From: Burkholderia sp. D-99
GTDB lineage: Bacteria > Pseudomonadota > Gammaproteobacteria > Burkholderiales > Burkholderiaceae
Length of the DNA stretch: 64,000 nt
Assembly: GCF_011605345.1 (NCBI RefSeq)
Contig: NZ_JAAOXM010000001.1
Coordinates: forward strand, 310,001 to 374,000
Reading direction: 5' to 3'
Positions 42,200 to 50,774 of the stretch are shown in pieces (position 1 is the first letter of the stretch; every line of letters begins with the position of its first letter). A program made the position numbers and the translations under genes. The notes under the pieces are model-generated. The model was not told the DNA's origin, ran no database searches, and saw only the letters and a program-made list of their open reading frames with translations.

Positions 42200-43075
42200 A
42201 TGGAATTGAAGCTGCTGAGAACGTTCCTGACCGTTACCGAGCTGTGCCATTTCAGCCGCGCGGCGGATGCGCTGCACATGAGCCAGCCGGCACTGAGCAA
42301 GCAGATCGGCGCGCTCGAGGCGAGCCTGGGCGGCAAGCTGTTCGAGCGCGGCCGGCATGGTGCGGAGCTGACGCCGTTCGGCGAGCGCTTCCTGCCCGAT
42401 GCGCAGGCGCTCATACGCGATGCCGACGAGATCCTGGCGCGCGCACGGGAGGCGACGAGCGGGCAGCGCGGGCATCTGCGGCTCGGCATCTGCCTGTCCG
42501 TCCTGACGATCGTGCCGAAGCGGGTCGCGGAGTTTCGTCGCCGCAATCCGGGTATCGCGGTCACGCTGAGCGACCTGTCGTCGTCCGAGCAGACGCGCCG
42601 GCTGCGCGCGGGCAAGCTCGATGCCGGGTTCCTGCGCCTGCCGTCCGACGAAGGATTGTCCTCGTTCAAGGTGATCGATGAAGGGCTCGCGCTGGCGGTG
42701 CCGCCGCACCTCGGCTTCAAGCGCGTGCCGGCCGATCTCGACGTGCTCAACGAGATCGGCTTCATCGCGCTGCAGCGGGCGCGCGGCCCGGGGCTCGCCG
42801 CGCAGATCGACCGATGGTGCGTCGAGCGCCGCTTCGTGCCGCACGTGACGCAGCAGGCGGAGGACGTGCAGTCGGTGCTGACGTCGGTTGCGGCCGGCGT
42901 CGGCGTGGCGTTCATTCCGTCGCGTGCGCAGTACCTGCTGCGCGACGCGACGGTGCTGCCGCTCGATGGCCGGGACGCGAAGTGGCGCGTCGGGCTCGCC
43001 TGGCTGTCGGATCGCGACGATCCCGTGACCACGCGCTTTGTGTCGTTCATGCGTGCCGCGATCAAGGAAGCTTGA
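42200..43075 (+). CDS. LysR-family regulator
   Basis: A 291-residue LysR regulator (MELKLLRTFLTVTELCHFSR, HTH region MSQPALSKQIGALE) of the benzoate/catechol-regulator-like branch, with the effector domain starting GHLRLGICLSVLTIVPKR. It is preceded by an AT-rich stretch, and no intact gene lies divergently beside it, so its target is unclear. Confidence 0.87.
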   Translation: MELKLLRTFLTVTELCHFSRAADALHMSQPALSKQIGALEASLGGKLFERGRHGAELTPFGERFLPDAQALIRDADEILARAREATSGQRGHLRLGICLSVLTIVPKRVAEFRRRNPGIAVTLSDLSSSEQTRRLRAGKLDAGFLRLPSDEGLSSFKVIDEGLALAVPPHLGFKRVPADLDVLNEIGFIALQRARGPGLAAQIDRWCVERRFVPHVTQQAEDVQSVLTSVAAGVGVAFIPSRAQYLLRDATVLPLDGRDAKWRVGLAWLSDRDDPVTTRFVSFMRAAIKEA

Positions 43076-43150
43076 CGGGCGAAGCGATATAGTGTTCGCA
43101 ATCGGCGCTGAATGCCCGAATGAATTTCCTGTCCGCTACAGACCGAACCG

Positions 43151-43435
43151 ATGACCTCAGAATCCGACGAATCCCCGCTCGATCCCGCACTCGTTGCGAC
43201 ACTCGCAACGCTGAACGATGCCGCGAGCGACCCGGCCGGCAAGACCTGGTCGTTGCCGAAGATCGCGAAACGCACGCAACTGCCGATGAGCACGCTGCGC
43301 CGCGTGCTGACGCAGCTCGACGCAGCGGGCCTGAGCGCGACGACGCTGAACGAAGACGGCACCGGCAGCGCCGCGCTGACCGACGAAGGGCGCGCCGTGT
43401 GCGCGCAATTGTTCGGCGCGAACGACACGCAATAA
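43151..43435 (+). CDS. Small winged-helix-like protein
   Basis: A 94-residue protein with the pattern of a winged helix: LPKIAKRTQLPMSTLRRVLTQLDAAGLSATTLNEDG. This suits a small DNA-binding regulator or antitoxin-like factor. The ATG at 43151 is chosen because the fold begins soon after it. It is separated by 75 bp from the LysR gene upstream. No partner toxin is seen. Confidence 0.7.
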   Translation: MTSESDESPLDPALVATLATLNDAASDPAGKTWSLPKIAKRTQLPMSTLRRVLTQLDAAGLSATTLNEDGTGSAALTDEGRAVCAQLFGANDTQ

Positions 43436-43466
43436 AAAACGGGCCGCTGGAAGCGAAGCGGCCCGT
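43433..43466. terminator. Intrinsic terminator between convergent genes
   Basis: ACGGGCCGCT (43439-43448) and AGCGGCCCGT (43457-43466) form a 10-bp stem. On the minus strand it is followed by TTTTTTATT, making it a strong terminator for the leftward outer-membrane protein gene. It overlaps the stop of the rightward gene. Confidence 0.85.
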
Positions 43467-43510
43467 CGTCTTGCGGTTCGGCATGCGGCTCGATGCGCCG
43501 CACCGGCGCG

Positions 43511-44254
43511 TCACCACCGCACCGTCACGCCCCCCATCACCGAATGATCGTAGGTCTGGTCGTTCAGCCCGCGCCGGTAGCCGATGTCGAGATCGAGCCA
43601 CGGCTTCGGCGAATAGATCGCGCCCGCGATCACGAATGCTGGATGCGCGCCGGCGCCGCTCTCCGTATTGCGCGACGTGCCGATGTCGGCCACGATCTGC
43701 AGCGTGTCGGTCGCCTTGTAGATCGCCGCGCCCGACACGGCCCAGATCGACGTCAGGTCGCCCTGGCGATTCGGCTGGTACGTCATGCCTGCATTCGCGA
43801 GGAACGAAAACCGCGCGACGTCGAGCTGCGCGAGCAGCGTTGCGCCGGCACCCATGCGGCCGGTGCCGAGCCCGCGCCGGTCGTTGCCGGTCGGCGTCGT
43901 CAGTTTCGGCTTCAGCGCGATCGACAGCGGGCCGCGTTCGACGAACCGCCATTTCATGCCGATCTCGACATCGCCGAGCCCGGCGCCATTTTCGTCGGTG
44001 CGTGTCTGCAGATGCGTGTACGGCGCGTTCACGTAGAGATCGACGTGTTCGCCGAACCCGCGTGTGAGTGTCGCGTTCCACAGCTGGTGGCGGCCGTTTT
44101 CTTCCTGTTTCGACGTTTCCTCGGCGTTGAACTCGAACTGCCAGTTCGCGTTGCCCTGCGTGCCCGTGTCGTCGCTGACGAGCGGATGGGTGGCGAGGGC
44201 ATCGAACGGCGCGAGGAGGGCGCTCGCGGCTGCGAGCGGAAGCATTCTCTTCAT
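43511..44254 (-). CDS. Outer-membrane transporter-like protein (MetA/phenol family)
   Basis: A 247-residue exported beta-barrel-like protein. The signal peptide is MKRMLPLAAASALLAPFDALA. Alternating aromatic and polar strands follow (NWQFEFNAEET, HQLWNATLTRGFGEHVDLYVNAPY, IEMKWRF-like segments), ending in VTVRW with the terminal aromatic typical of outer-membrane proteins. The family resembles the MetA-pathway transporters. The ATG at 44254 has AGGTGA upstream and begins the signal peptide. It follows mgtA but is separated from it by a terminator. Confidence 0.75.
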   Translation of the reverse strand: MKRMLPLAAASALLAPFDALATHPLVSDDTGTQGNANWQFEFNAEETSKQEENGRHQLWNATLTRGFGEHVDLYVNAPYTHLQTRTDENGAGLGDVEIGMKWRFVERGPLSIALKPKLTTPTGNDRRGLGTGRMGAGATLLAQLDVARFSFLANAGMTYQPNRQGDLTSIWAVSGAAIYKATDTLQIVADIGTSRNTESGAGAHPAFVIAGAIYSPKPWLDLDIGYRRGLNDQTYDHSVMGGVTVRW

Positions 44255-44279
44255 TGCATCACCTGTATCGTTCATGGCG

Positions 44280-44319
44280 AGCCGGCCGGCCCGCGTCGGG
44301 GAGCGCGGGCCGGCCGGCT
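44280..44319 (-). terminator. Hairpin between mgtA and outer-membrane gene
   Basis: A perfect 16-bp GC stem (44280-44295 with 44304-44319, loop of 8) lies 15 bp beyond the mgtA stop. There is no T-run, so it may act as a pause or an mRNA end-stabiliser. Confidence 0.65.
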
Positions 44320-44333
44320 TCAGGCAAAGATCT

Positions 44334-47099
44334 TCAGAACCACTGCTTGTAGCGGCGTACGTAGACCGTCTTGACGATCTGCGCGAGCAGGATGTAGCCG
44401 ACCATCGTTGCGGCGAGCCACAACCAGAAGGTGCCCGGCAGGTGCATGAAGCCGAGGGACTCCGCGAACGGCGAGAACGGCAGCCAGCAGCCGATCGCAA
44501 TCGCGGTGAACGTCGACAGCAGCACCGGCAGCGCGGCCGTGCTCTGCAGGAACGGGATCTTCTGCGTGCGCAGCAGGTGCACGACGAGCGTCTGCGACAC
44601 GAGGCTCTCGATGAACCAGCCCGAGTTCATCACGATCTGGCCGCCCGTGCCGCCGTTCAGGTGATACATCGCACCCGCGCCGAATACCGTCCACATCAGG
44701 ATGTACGTCGTGATGTCGAACACCGACGACGTCGGCCCGACCCACAGCATGAAGCGGCTGATGTTGCCGGCTTCCCACTTGCGCGGCTTCTTCAGGAACT
44801 CGGGATCCATCTTGTCCCACGGCAGCAGCATCTGCGACGTGTCGTAGATCAGGTTCAGCACGAGCAGCTGCGTCGCGAGCATCGGCTCCCACGGCAGGAA
44901 CGCGCTGGCGACGAGCACCGAGAACACGTTGCCGAAGTTCGAGCTCGCGGTCATGTTCAGGTACTTCAGGATGTTGCCGAACGTCTCGCGGCCCTTGATC
45001 ACGCCTTCCTCGAGCACCATCAGGCTCTTTTCGAGCAGGATGATGTCGGCCGTTTCCTTCGCGATGTCGGCGCCGCTGTCGACCGAGATGCCGACGTCGG
45101 CGTCGCGCAGCGCGGGCGCATCGTTGATGCCGTCGCCGAGGAAGCCGACCGTGTGGCCGTTCGCCTGCAGCGCCTTGACGATGCGCGCCTTCTGCAGCGG
45201 CGTGAGCTTCGCGAACACGGTCGTGCGTTCGACGACCTGCGCGAGCGTCGCATCGTCGAGCGCTTCGATTTCCGTGCCGAGGATCGGCTTGCCGGGCTCG
45301 AGGCCGACCTGGCGGCACACCTTCATCGTGACGATCGGGTTGTCGCCCGTCAGCACCTTCACCGCGACGCCGTTCTCGCGCAGCGCGGCGAGCGCCGGCG
45401 CGGCCGATTCCTTCGGCGGATCGAGGAAGGTCAGGAAGCCGCGCACGACGAGGTCGTGTTCGTCGGCGGTGCGGTACTGCTGGCGTTCGTCGCCGCGCGG
45501 GATCGTGCGCGTCGCGAGCACGAGCACGCGGAAGCCGTCCTCGTTGTACGCGCTGGCCTGTTCGAGCAGCCGCTTGCGCGCGACGAAGTCGAGCGGACGC
45601 ACGCCGTCTTCATCCTGCACGTGGGTGGAGACAGCCAGCATCTCCTCGACCGCGCCCTTGCAGATCAGCAGGTGCGTGCCGCGCGTATCCTCGACGACGA
45701 CCGACAGGCGGCGCCGTACGAAGTCGAACGGCAGTTCGTCGATCTTCTTGTAGCCCTGCGGCTTGACGCGTTCGCCGATCTCGTCGGCACGTGCGACGAC
45801 CGCGATGTCGATCAGGTTCTTCTGGCCGCTCTGGTGGAAGCTGTTCAGCCAGCCGAGCCGCAGGATCTCCTCGTTCTTGTGGCCCGACAGGTCGAGGTGA
45901 TGTTCGAGGATGATCTTGTCCTGCGTGAGCGTGCCGGTCTTGTCGGTGCACAGCACGTCCATCGCGCCGAAGTTCTGCACCGAGTTCAGGCGTTTCACGA
46001 CGACCTTGCGGCGCGCCATCGCGACCGCGCCGCGCGCGAGGTTCGCGCTGACGATCATCGGCAGCATCTCGGGCGTGAGACCCACGGCCACCGCGAGCGC
46101 GAACGTGAGCGCGCTCAGCCAGTCGCCCTTGGTCAGCCCGTTGATCATGAACACGATCGGCACCATCACGAACATGAACTTGATCAGCAGCCAGCTCACG
46201 CTCGAGACGCCGCGGTCGAAGCTCGTCTCGATGCGCTTGTGGCTCACGACGTTGCGCGCGAGCGAGCCGAAGTAGGTGTCCTCGCCGGTCGCGACGACGA
46301 CGGCCGTCGCCGTGCCGCTGACGACGTTGGTGCCCATGAAGCAGACATTCTCGAGATCGAGCAACGATGCCGACGTATCGGTCGCCGCACCGGCCGCGCG
46401 CGTGCCGGCGGATTTGCCTGCGACCGCTCCGAGCGTGTCGTACTTCTCGACCGGCAGCGCCTCGCCGGTCAGCACGGCCTGGCTGATGAACAGGTCGCGC
46501 GATGCGAGCAGGCGTACGTCCGCCGGGATCATGTCGCCGGCCGACAGGTGCACGATGTCGCCGGCTACGACTTCGCGCATCGGCACTTCGCGGCGGGTCG
46601 GCTCGGACGCGTCGGTCATCGCGCGCTGCACGGTGGCGGTCGTGCGGACCATCGCCTTCAGCTTCTCGGCCGCGCGCAGCGAACGGAATTCCTGCACGAA
46701 GCGCAGCAGCGCGCTGATCGTGACCATCGTCAGCAGGATCGTCATGCCGACATAGTCGCGATCGTCGGGGGCGGCGAAGTAGACGTCGGTGAAGAAACTG
46801 ATGGCGGCCAGCACCAGCAGCACGTAGACGAACGGGTTGTGGAACGAGAGCAGCAACTGGCGGGTCCAGTGCGGCGGCTTGTCGTGCGCGATTTCGTTCG
46901 GGCCGTAGTGCTGCAGGCGGTCGGCGGCCTGGTCGTAGGTGAGGCCGCGCGTGCTGGTGTTCAGCGACTTCAGCGTGTCTTCGAGCGGGCGGGCCGCTTC
47001 CTGCGCGGCACGCATGATGCGCGGTTCGTTCTGCGGGCCGGTGCCGGCCTTGATGAAGCCACGCTGCTTCTTTTGCGATGTGTTGTGTCGTGTTGTCAT
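44334..47099 (-). CDS. mgtA: Mg2+-importing P-type ATPase MgtA
   Basis: A 921-residue P3B-type ATPase of the inner membrane that imports Mg2+. It has the phosphatase loop TGE (211-213), the phosphorylated Asp386 in DKTGT and the hinge GDGINDAP. About ten membrane helices are grouped near 85-135, 300-355 and the C-terminal 200 residues, and LTPEMLP lies in helix 4. The N-terminal tail (about 1-35) is basic, as in MgtA proteins that bind acidic lipids. The ATG at 47099 follows AAGGAG. A translated leader and competing hairpins precede it, pointing to Mg2+-responsive translation. Confidence 0.95.
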   Translation of the reverse strand: MTTRHNTSQKKQRGFIKAGTGPQNEPRIMRAAQEAARPLEDTLKSLNTSTRGLTYDQAADRLQHYGPNEIAHDKPPHWTRQLLLSFHNPFVYVLLVLAAISFFTDVYFAAPDDRDYVGMTILLTMVTISALLRFVQEFRSLRAAEKLKAMVRTTATVQRAMTDASEPTRREVPMREVVAGDIVHLSAGDMIPADVRLLASRDLFISQAVLTGEALPVEKYDTLGAVAGKSAGTRAAGAATDTSASLLDLENVCFMGTNVVSGTATAVVVATGEDTYFGSLARNVVSHKRIETSFDRGVSSVSWLLIKFMFVMVPIVFMINGLTKGDWLSALTFALAVAVGLTPEMLPMIVSANLARGAVAMARRKVVVKRLNSVQNFGAMDVLCTDKTGTLTQDKIILEHHLDLSGHKNEEILRLGWLNSFHQSGQKNLIDIAVVARADEIGERVKPQGYKKIDELPFDFVRRRLSVVVEDTRGTHLLICKGAVEEMLAVSTHVQDEDGVRPLDFVARKRLLEQASAYNEDGFRVLVLATRTIPRGDERQQYRTADEHDLVVRGFLTFLDPPKESAAPALAALRENGVAVKVLTGDNPIVTMKVCRQVGLEPGKPILGTEIEALDDATLAQVVERTTVFAKLTPLQKARIVKALQANGHTVGFLGDGINDAPALRDADVGISVDSGADIAKETADIILLEKSLMVLEEGVIKGRETFGNILKYLNMTASSNFGNVFSVLVASAFLPWEPMLATQLLVLNLIYDTSQMLLPWDKMDPEFLKKPRKWEAGNISRFMLWVGPTSSVFDITTYILMWTVFGAGAMYHLNGGTGGQIVMNSGWFIESLVSQTLVVHLLRTQKIPFLQSTAALPVLLSTFTAIAIGCWLPFSPFAESLGFMHLPGTFWLWLAATMVGYILLAQIVKTVYVRRYKQWF

Positions 47100-47101
47100 G
47101 T

Positions 47102-47172
47102 GTCGCTCCTTGCGCACGAGGCGGCGGGCGGGGAGCGACCGTGACGTTATCGACGCACGAGCGCTCCCCGCC
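47102..47172 (-). promoter_or_regulatory. Alternative hairpins over the mgtA ribosome binding site
   Basis: In the mgtA mRNA, GGCGGGGAGCG inside the end of the leader frame (47172-47162) can pair over 11 bp with CGCTCCCCGCC (47137-47127). The same right-hand segment, GTCGCTCC (47139-47132), can instead pair over 8 bp with GGAGCGAC (47109-47102), which contains the mgtA Shine-Dalgarno sequence. The two structures exclude each other. A ribosome reaching the leader stop (47147-47149) would cover the first arm, favouring the structure that hides the mgtA start. Pairings are seen directly; switching is inferred. Confidence 0.7.
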
Positions 47173-47305
47173 GCGTCGCGTCAGGCGCGATCGGATTGGG
47201 ATCGGTGAAGGCGGGAATGCTCGCCGGCGCGTGCGGTGCGGCCGGAGGGGCGATGCGCAGCGTCGCACCGGCGAGCGGTAATCGACTACTGTCGTCTGAG
47301 TTCAT
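47147..47305 (-). CDS. Proline-rich mgtA leader peptide
   Basis: A 52-residue frame starting MNSDDSSRLPLAGATLRIAP, with AGGAG 6 bases upstream of its ATG, ends 47 bp before the mgtA start. It contains nine prolines and acidic residues, including TDPNPIAPD (residues 34-42), closely like the DPEPTPLP element of enterobacterial MgtL. Such Asp/Pro runs destabilise ribosomes at low Mg2+. It is not a recognisable domain protein and lies in the correct place for a Mg2+-sensing leader. It could be plain hypothetical, but position, composition and the downstream hairpins argue otherwise. Confidence 0.75.
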   Translation of the reverse strand: MNSDDSSRLPLAGATLRIAPPAAPHAPASIPAFTDPNPIAPDATRRGALVRR

Positions 47306-47756
47306 CTGCACTCCTGTCGGTTGCGGATAATCGGCGCGGGCGATCGACAGCGACGCACGCACGAAGGCGCGCGGCCGGACGGCACGCGAACGGAAGGTGC
47401 ACGCGGCTGGCGCTGCGCGCAACACGAACGCACGCGCGCGACGGCGCGTCGCGTGCATTCGACAACATCGAAAATTCGGCGGGAGATCTGGCCAGTCAGG
47501 CCGGAAAGACGCCGCATCCTGCTTCCCGGGATGCGGCAGAAGACGAGGCTCTGCGCGTTTTCCTCAGGCAGCAGTCAAGTTGGTCAAGCACCAACTACAA
47601 CTCGCATCGGTGTTCACAGAACACTCCATGTAATTAGACGGGAGCGATGGTAATGGGTCGCCGTGCGAAGCGTCAACCCTTTTGTCAGTCGTTATTTCGA
47701 GAAACGTAATCCGGGTGAAGTGCACGCGGCGCGCTGCCGGATCGCCGCCAATGAAA
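47306..47756. other. Long leader/promoter region of mgtA
   Basis: About 450 bp lie between the leader start and the protease terminator. A 9-bp stem (GCCGCATCC 47511-47519, GGATGCGGC 47529-47537) could fold in a long mgtA leader RNA. The 47575-47720 part is AT-richer and probably carries the promoter. No further gene is supported. Confidence 0.4.
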
Positions 47757-47793
47757 CGGCCGCGCGCATGCGTCATCGGCATGCGCGCGGCCG
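47757..47793 (-). terminator. Intrinsic terminator of subtilisin-like gene
   Basis: CGGCCGCGCGCATGC (47757-47771) and its exact complement (47779-47793) form a 15-bp stem with a 7-base loop, followed on the minus strand by TTTCATT. It lies 20 bp beyond the protease stop. Confidence 0.85.
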
Positions 47794-47812
47794 CGTTGAA
47801 ACAGCGTGCCGG

Positions 47813-49456
47813 TTACTGGTTGGCTGCCGCGACGGCTGCCCCTGCGTCGACAATGCCCGAGCCTGCCGGCATCGCGGTGCACGACGTGCCGGCCGCCAGC
47901 TTGGTCGTGCGCGCGCCGCCTTGCAGTTTCTGCTGGATCTGCGCGGGCGTGAGGTTGCCGTTCACCGACAGCATCAGCGCGGCGATGCCCGTCACTTGCG
48001 GCGTCGCGAGGCTGGTGCCGTTCGCGAGGCCGTAGGTGTCCGAGCCCGGCGTCGTGGTGCCGGTATTCGACGTCGACAGGATGTTGACGCCCGGTGCGCT
48101 CAGCGCGACATCGGCGCCGAAGTTGCTGAACGATGCCCGGCGGCCGGTCGCGTCGGTGGCGCCGACGCTGATCACGCCGCGGCAGTTCGCCGGCTGGTCG
48201 AGCCCGGTCGACAGGCCGTCGTTGCCCGCCGCGACGACGACGGTCACGCCCTTCGCGGTCACGTCGTCGATGGCCTGCTGGAACGTCGTGCTGCATGCGC
48301 CGACGCCGCCGAGGCTCAGGTTGATGACCTTCGCGGGCGTCGGGTTGTTCGGTACGCCGTTGACGGCAATGCCGGCCGCCCAGCGCATCCCGTCCGCGAT
48401 GTCGCTTGTCGTGCCGCCGCACTTGCCGAGCACGCGCACCGGCAGGATTCGGCCGAGCCACGACACGCCGGCGATGCCGGCGCCGTTGTTGGCGGTCGCG
48501 CCGATCACGCCCATCACGCGCGTGCCGTGCCAGCTGCTGTCGCTCGGCTGGGTCGCGCAGTTGTAGTACGGACCGTTCGCATTGCTGAGGTCCTGCTGCG
48601 TGACCCAGTCGCCCGGATCGGTTGCGTCAGGGCCGCGCGTCAGGCCGTTGTTGCTGGTGTTGACGTTGCTGATGAAGCTGTAGCCGGGCAGCAGGTTGCC
48701 GACGAGATCGGCGTGCGGCCGGTAGCCGGTGTCGAGCACGGCGGTGACGACGGTCGGCGAACCCTTGGTCACGCTCCACGCCGGCGGCATGTCGATGCCG
48801 GCGGTCGGGTCGGACAGGTACCACTGCTGGCTATAGAGCGGATCGCTCGGCGTGTCGCGAATCTGCATCGGGTGATCCGGTTCCGCGTAGTCGACGTCCG
48901 AATCGGCTGCGAATGCCTGCGCGAGCGCGGCTGCGTCGGTGGCTGCCATGCGCTGGCCGAGCGACAGCACGGCCGCGCCATTCGAGATCGTCCGTTCGAC
49001 CTGCACGTTCACCGGCGTTTGCCCGACCGTGCTCGCGTACGCACGTGCGCTGCCGGCGACCGGTGCCGTCCAGCGCGTCATCGAGCGCTGGATGACCGCG
49101 TCGAGCCGTGTTCCGTTGTCGACGGCCGCCATCGCACGCGTGGCCGTCAGCGTCTTCAGCTTGACGATCAGGTGATCGATCGGCGCTTCGGCCGGCGCGG
49201 TCTGCGCCGCCATCTGCACCGCGGCCTGCTGCGTCGCGCATGCATTGCTGCCGGTCGAGGCGGGCGGGGTCGTCGGGGTGCTGGGAGCGGGCGCCGGGGC
49301 CGGTGCCGCGTTGGAAGAAGACGGGTTGCTGCCGTCGCCGCCGCCTCCGCCGCCGCAACCGGCGAGGGGCAGGAGGGCGGCGGCGGACAGCATGCCGGCG
49401 AGCATGCGCGCGTGTGCGGAGCGCGCCAGCGCGAAATTGAAACGCTTGGTTCTCAT
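47813..49456 (-). CDS. Subtilisin-like S8 serine peptidase, lipoprotein
   Basis: A 547-residue peptidase with a lipobox LPLAGC (Cys34) followed by a Gly run and an Ala/Pro linker. An I9-like propeptide region spans about 90-200. The catalytic triad is Asp242 (VLDTGY), His310 (WHGTRV) and Ser482 (NGTSLATP), with oxyanion Asn412 (AAGND). It resembles the secreted MprA-type proteases of Burkholderia. The ATG at 49456 begins the signal sequence. Being a lipoprotein, it may act at the surface or be released after processing. Confidence 0.9.
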   Translation of the reverse strand: MRTKRFNFALARSAHARMLAGMLSAAALLPLAGCGGGGGGDGSNPSSSNAAPAPAPAPSTPTTPPASTGSNACATQQAAVQMAAQTAPAEAPIDHLIVKLKTLTATRAMAAVDNGTRLDAVIQRSMTRWTAPVAGSARAYASTVGQTPVNVQVERTISNGAAVLSLGQRMAATDAAALAQAFAADSDVDYAEPDHPMQIRDTPSDPLYSQQWYLSDPTAGIDMPPAWSVTKGSPTVVTAVLDTGYRPHADLVGNLLPGYSFISNVNTSNNGLTRGPDATDPGDWVTQQDLSNANGPYYNCATQPSDSSWHGTRVMGVIGATANNGAGIAGVSWLGRILPVRVLGKCGGTTSDIADGMRWAAGIAVNGVPNNPTPAKVINLSLGGVGACSTTFQQAIDDVTAKGVTVVVAAGNDGLSTGLDQPANCRGVISVGATDATGRRASFSNFGADVALSAPGVNILSTSNTGTTTPGSDTYGLANGTSLATPQVTGIAALMLSVNGNLTPAQIQQKLQGGARTTKLAAGTSCTAMPAGSGIVDAGAAVAAANQ

Positions 49457-49503
49457 GTTGAAACTCGATCCTCGTAGATAACCGTCGTGCCGGCGGTGGC
49501 GCT

Positions 49504-49534
49504 GGTCCGGCTGACCCGGACCTTGTCTTTTTTG
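49504..49534 (+). terminator. Intrinsic terminator on plus strand, antisense to protease leader
   Basis: GGTCCGG (49504-49510) and CCGGACC (49516-49522) form a stem with loop CTGAC, followed by TTGTCTTTTTTG. This is a textbook plus-strand terminator, yet the plus strand upstream is antisense to the protease gene. It may stop antisense transcription or end an unknown small RNA. Confidence 0.65.
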
Positions 49535-49877
49535 TCTGGCGGCCGAGGCAAGGTTGCTGCGACGCGCCATGCACTGGGTAACGGCTTGTGCGGCGGCTTC
49601 TTGAGTGCGTTTCGCGAGAAAAACCGGGGCTGGCGCAAACGATTACGTTGGTGCGTCGCAGCATGAACACGTGTTTGGAACGTGTGGCACAGAACGTGAG
49701 GCGAGTCCGCTTGCGGCCGGTCGGGCGAAATGTGCGGCACGGGCCGGTTTGCGCGGCACGGCAAACGTCTTTCAATGCGCGGCCACGATGGAAGGTTGTT
49801 TACGCTTTCCCTGATGCGACGCGAATTTTGTCGGGCGTACGATCGCGATTCGATCAACGTTTCGTCAGGAGAAAAGC
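49535..49877. other. Intergenic region upstream of GltI-like gene
   Basis: The region separates the divergent protease and solute-binding protein genes and should carry both promoters. AGGAGAAAAGC just before 49878 is the ribosome binding site of the rightward gene. No gene is seen. Confidence 0.4.
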
Positions 49878-50774
49878 ATGGATCGCCGCTTACGCTGGCT
49901 GGCCGTCGCGCTGTCCTGTGCGCTGGCGGGTACCGCGCACGCGCAGGCCCTCACCGGCACGCTCAAGAAGATCAAGGACACGGGCGTCGTGTCGCTGGGC
50001 ATACGCGAATCGTCGGTGCCGTTCTCGTATTCGGACAACCAGCAGAAGAACATCGGCTATTCGCGCGACATCGCGTCGCGCATCATCGACCAGCTGAAGA
50101 CGGAACTGAACCTGCCGACCCTCGCGGTGAAGGAGATTCCGATCACGTCGCAGAACCGGATTCCGCTGCTGCAGAACGGGACGATCGATTTCGAATGCGG
50201 ATCGACGACGAATACGCTCGAACGGCAGAAGCAGGCCGCGTTCTCGAACAGCATCTTTCTTTATGGCATCCGCTTCAGCACGCGCAAGGATTCGGGCGTG
50301 AAGGACTTCGCGGACCTGGCCGGCAAGACGGTCGCGACGACAGCCGGCACGTCGGACGAGCGCCTGCTGCGCAAGCTCAACGAAGAGAAGGCGATGAACA
50401 TGACGATCATCAGCGCCAAGGACCACGCCGAAGCGTTCATGAACGTCACGACCGGGCGTGCGGTGGCGTTCGTGATGGACGAGCCGCTGCTGTACGGCGA
50501 GATCGCGAAGGACCGCAACCCGGGCGCGTACGCGGTGACGGGCACGCCGCTGGTCCACGAGAACTACGCGTGCATGATGCGCAGGGACGATCCGGCGTTC
50601 AAGCATGTCGTCGACGGCGTGGTCGCGAAGATGCAGACGTCGGGCGCGGCCGAGAAGCTCTACAACCAGTGGTTCACGCAGCCGATCCCGCCGAAGGGCG
50701 TGAGCCTCAACTATCCGCTGTCGGCGGAAATGAAGCAGCTGTTCAGGAATCCGACGGATCAGGCGCAGTATTGA
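49878..50774 (+). CDS. Glutamate/aspartate-type ABC solute-binding protein
   Basis: A 298-residue periplasmic protein of the amino-acid-binding family 3. The signal peptide ends near AHAQA (about residue 23). GVVSLGIRESSVPFSYSDNQQK, IGYSRDIASRI and TIDFECGSTTNTLERQ match GltI/DEBP of the glutamate-aspartate system. No permease or ATPase genes adjoin it, so it must use a transporter encoded elsewhere. AGGAG precedes the ATG. Confidence 0.88.
   Translation: MDRRLRWLAVALSCALAGTAHAQALTGTLKKIKDTGVVSLGIRESSVPFSYSDNQQKNIGYSRDIASRIIDQLKTELNLPTLAVKEIPITSQNRIPLLQNGTIDFECGSTTNTLERQKQAAFSNSIFLYGIRFSTRKDSGVKDFADLAGKTVATTAGTSDERLLRKLNEEKAMNMTIISAKDHAEAFMNVTTGRAVAFVMDEPLLYGEIAKDRNPGAYAVTGTPLVHENYACMMRRDDPAFKHVVDGVVAKMQTSGAAEKLYNQWFTQPIPPKGVSLNYPLSAEMKQLFRNPTDQAQY

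Noticed and set aside
44064-47144. A 1026-codon open frame on the plus strand
   Set aside because: It mirrors mgtA and the outer-membrane gene in the opposite strand and has Arg/His-rich composition with no protein family features.
47659-47812. Possible extra small gene downstream of the protease
   Set aside because: The stretch is explained by the protease terminator and 3' region; no coding signal was seen.
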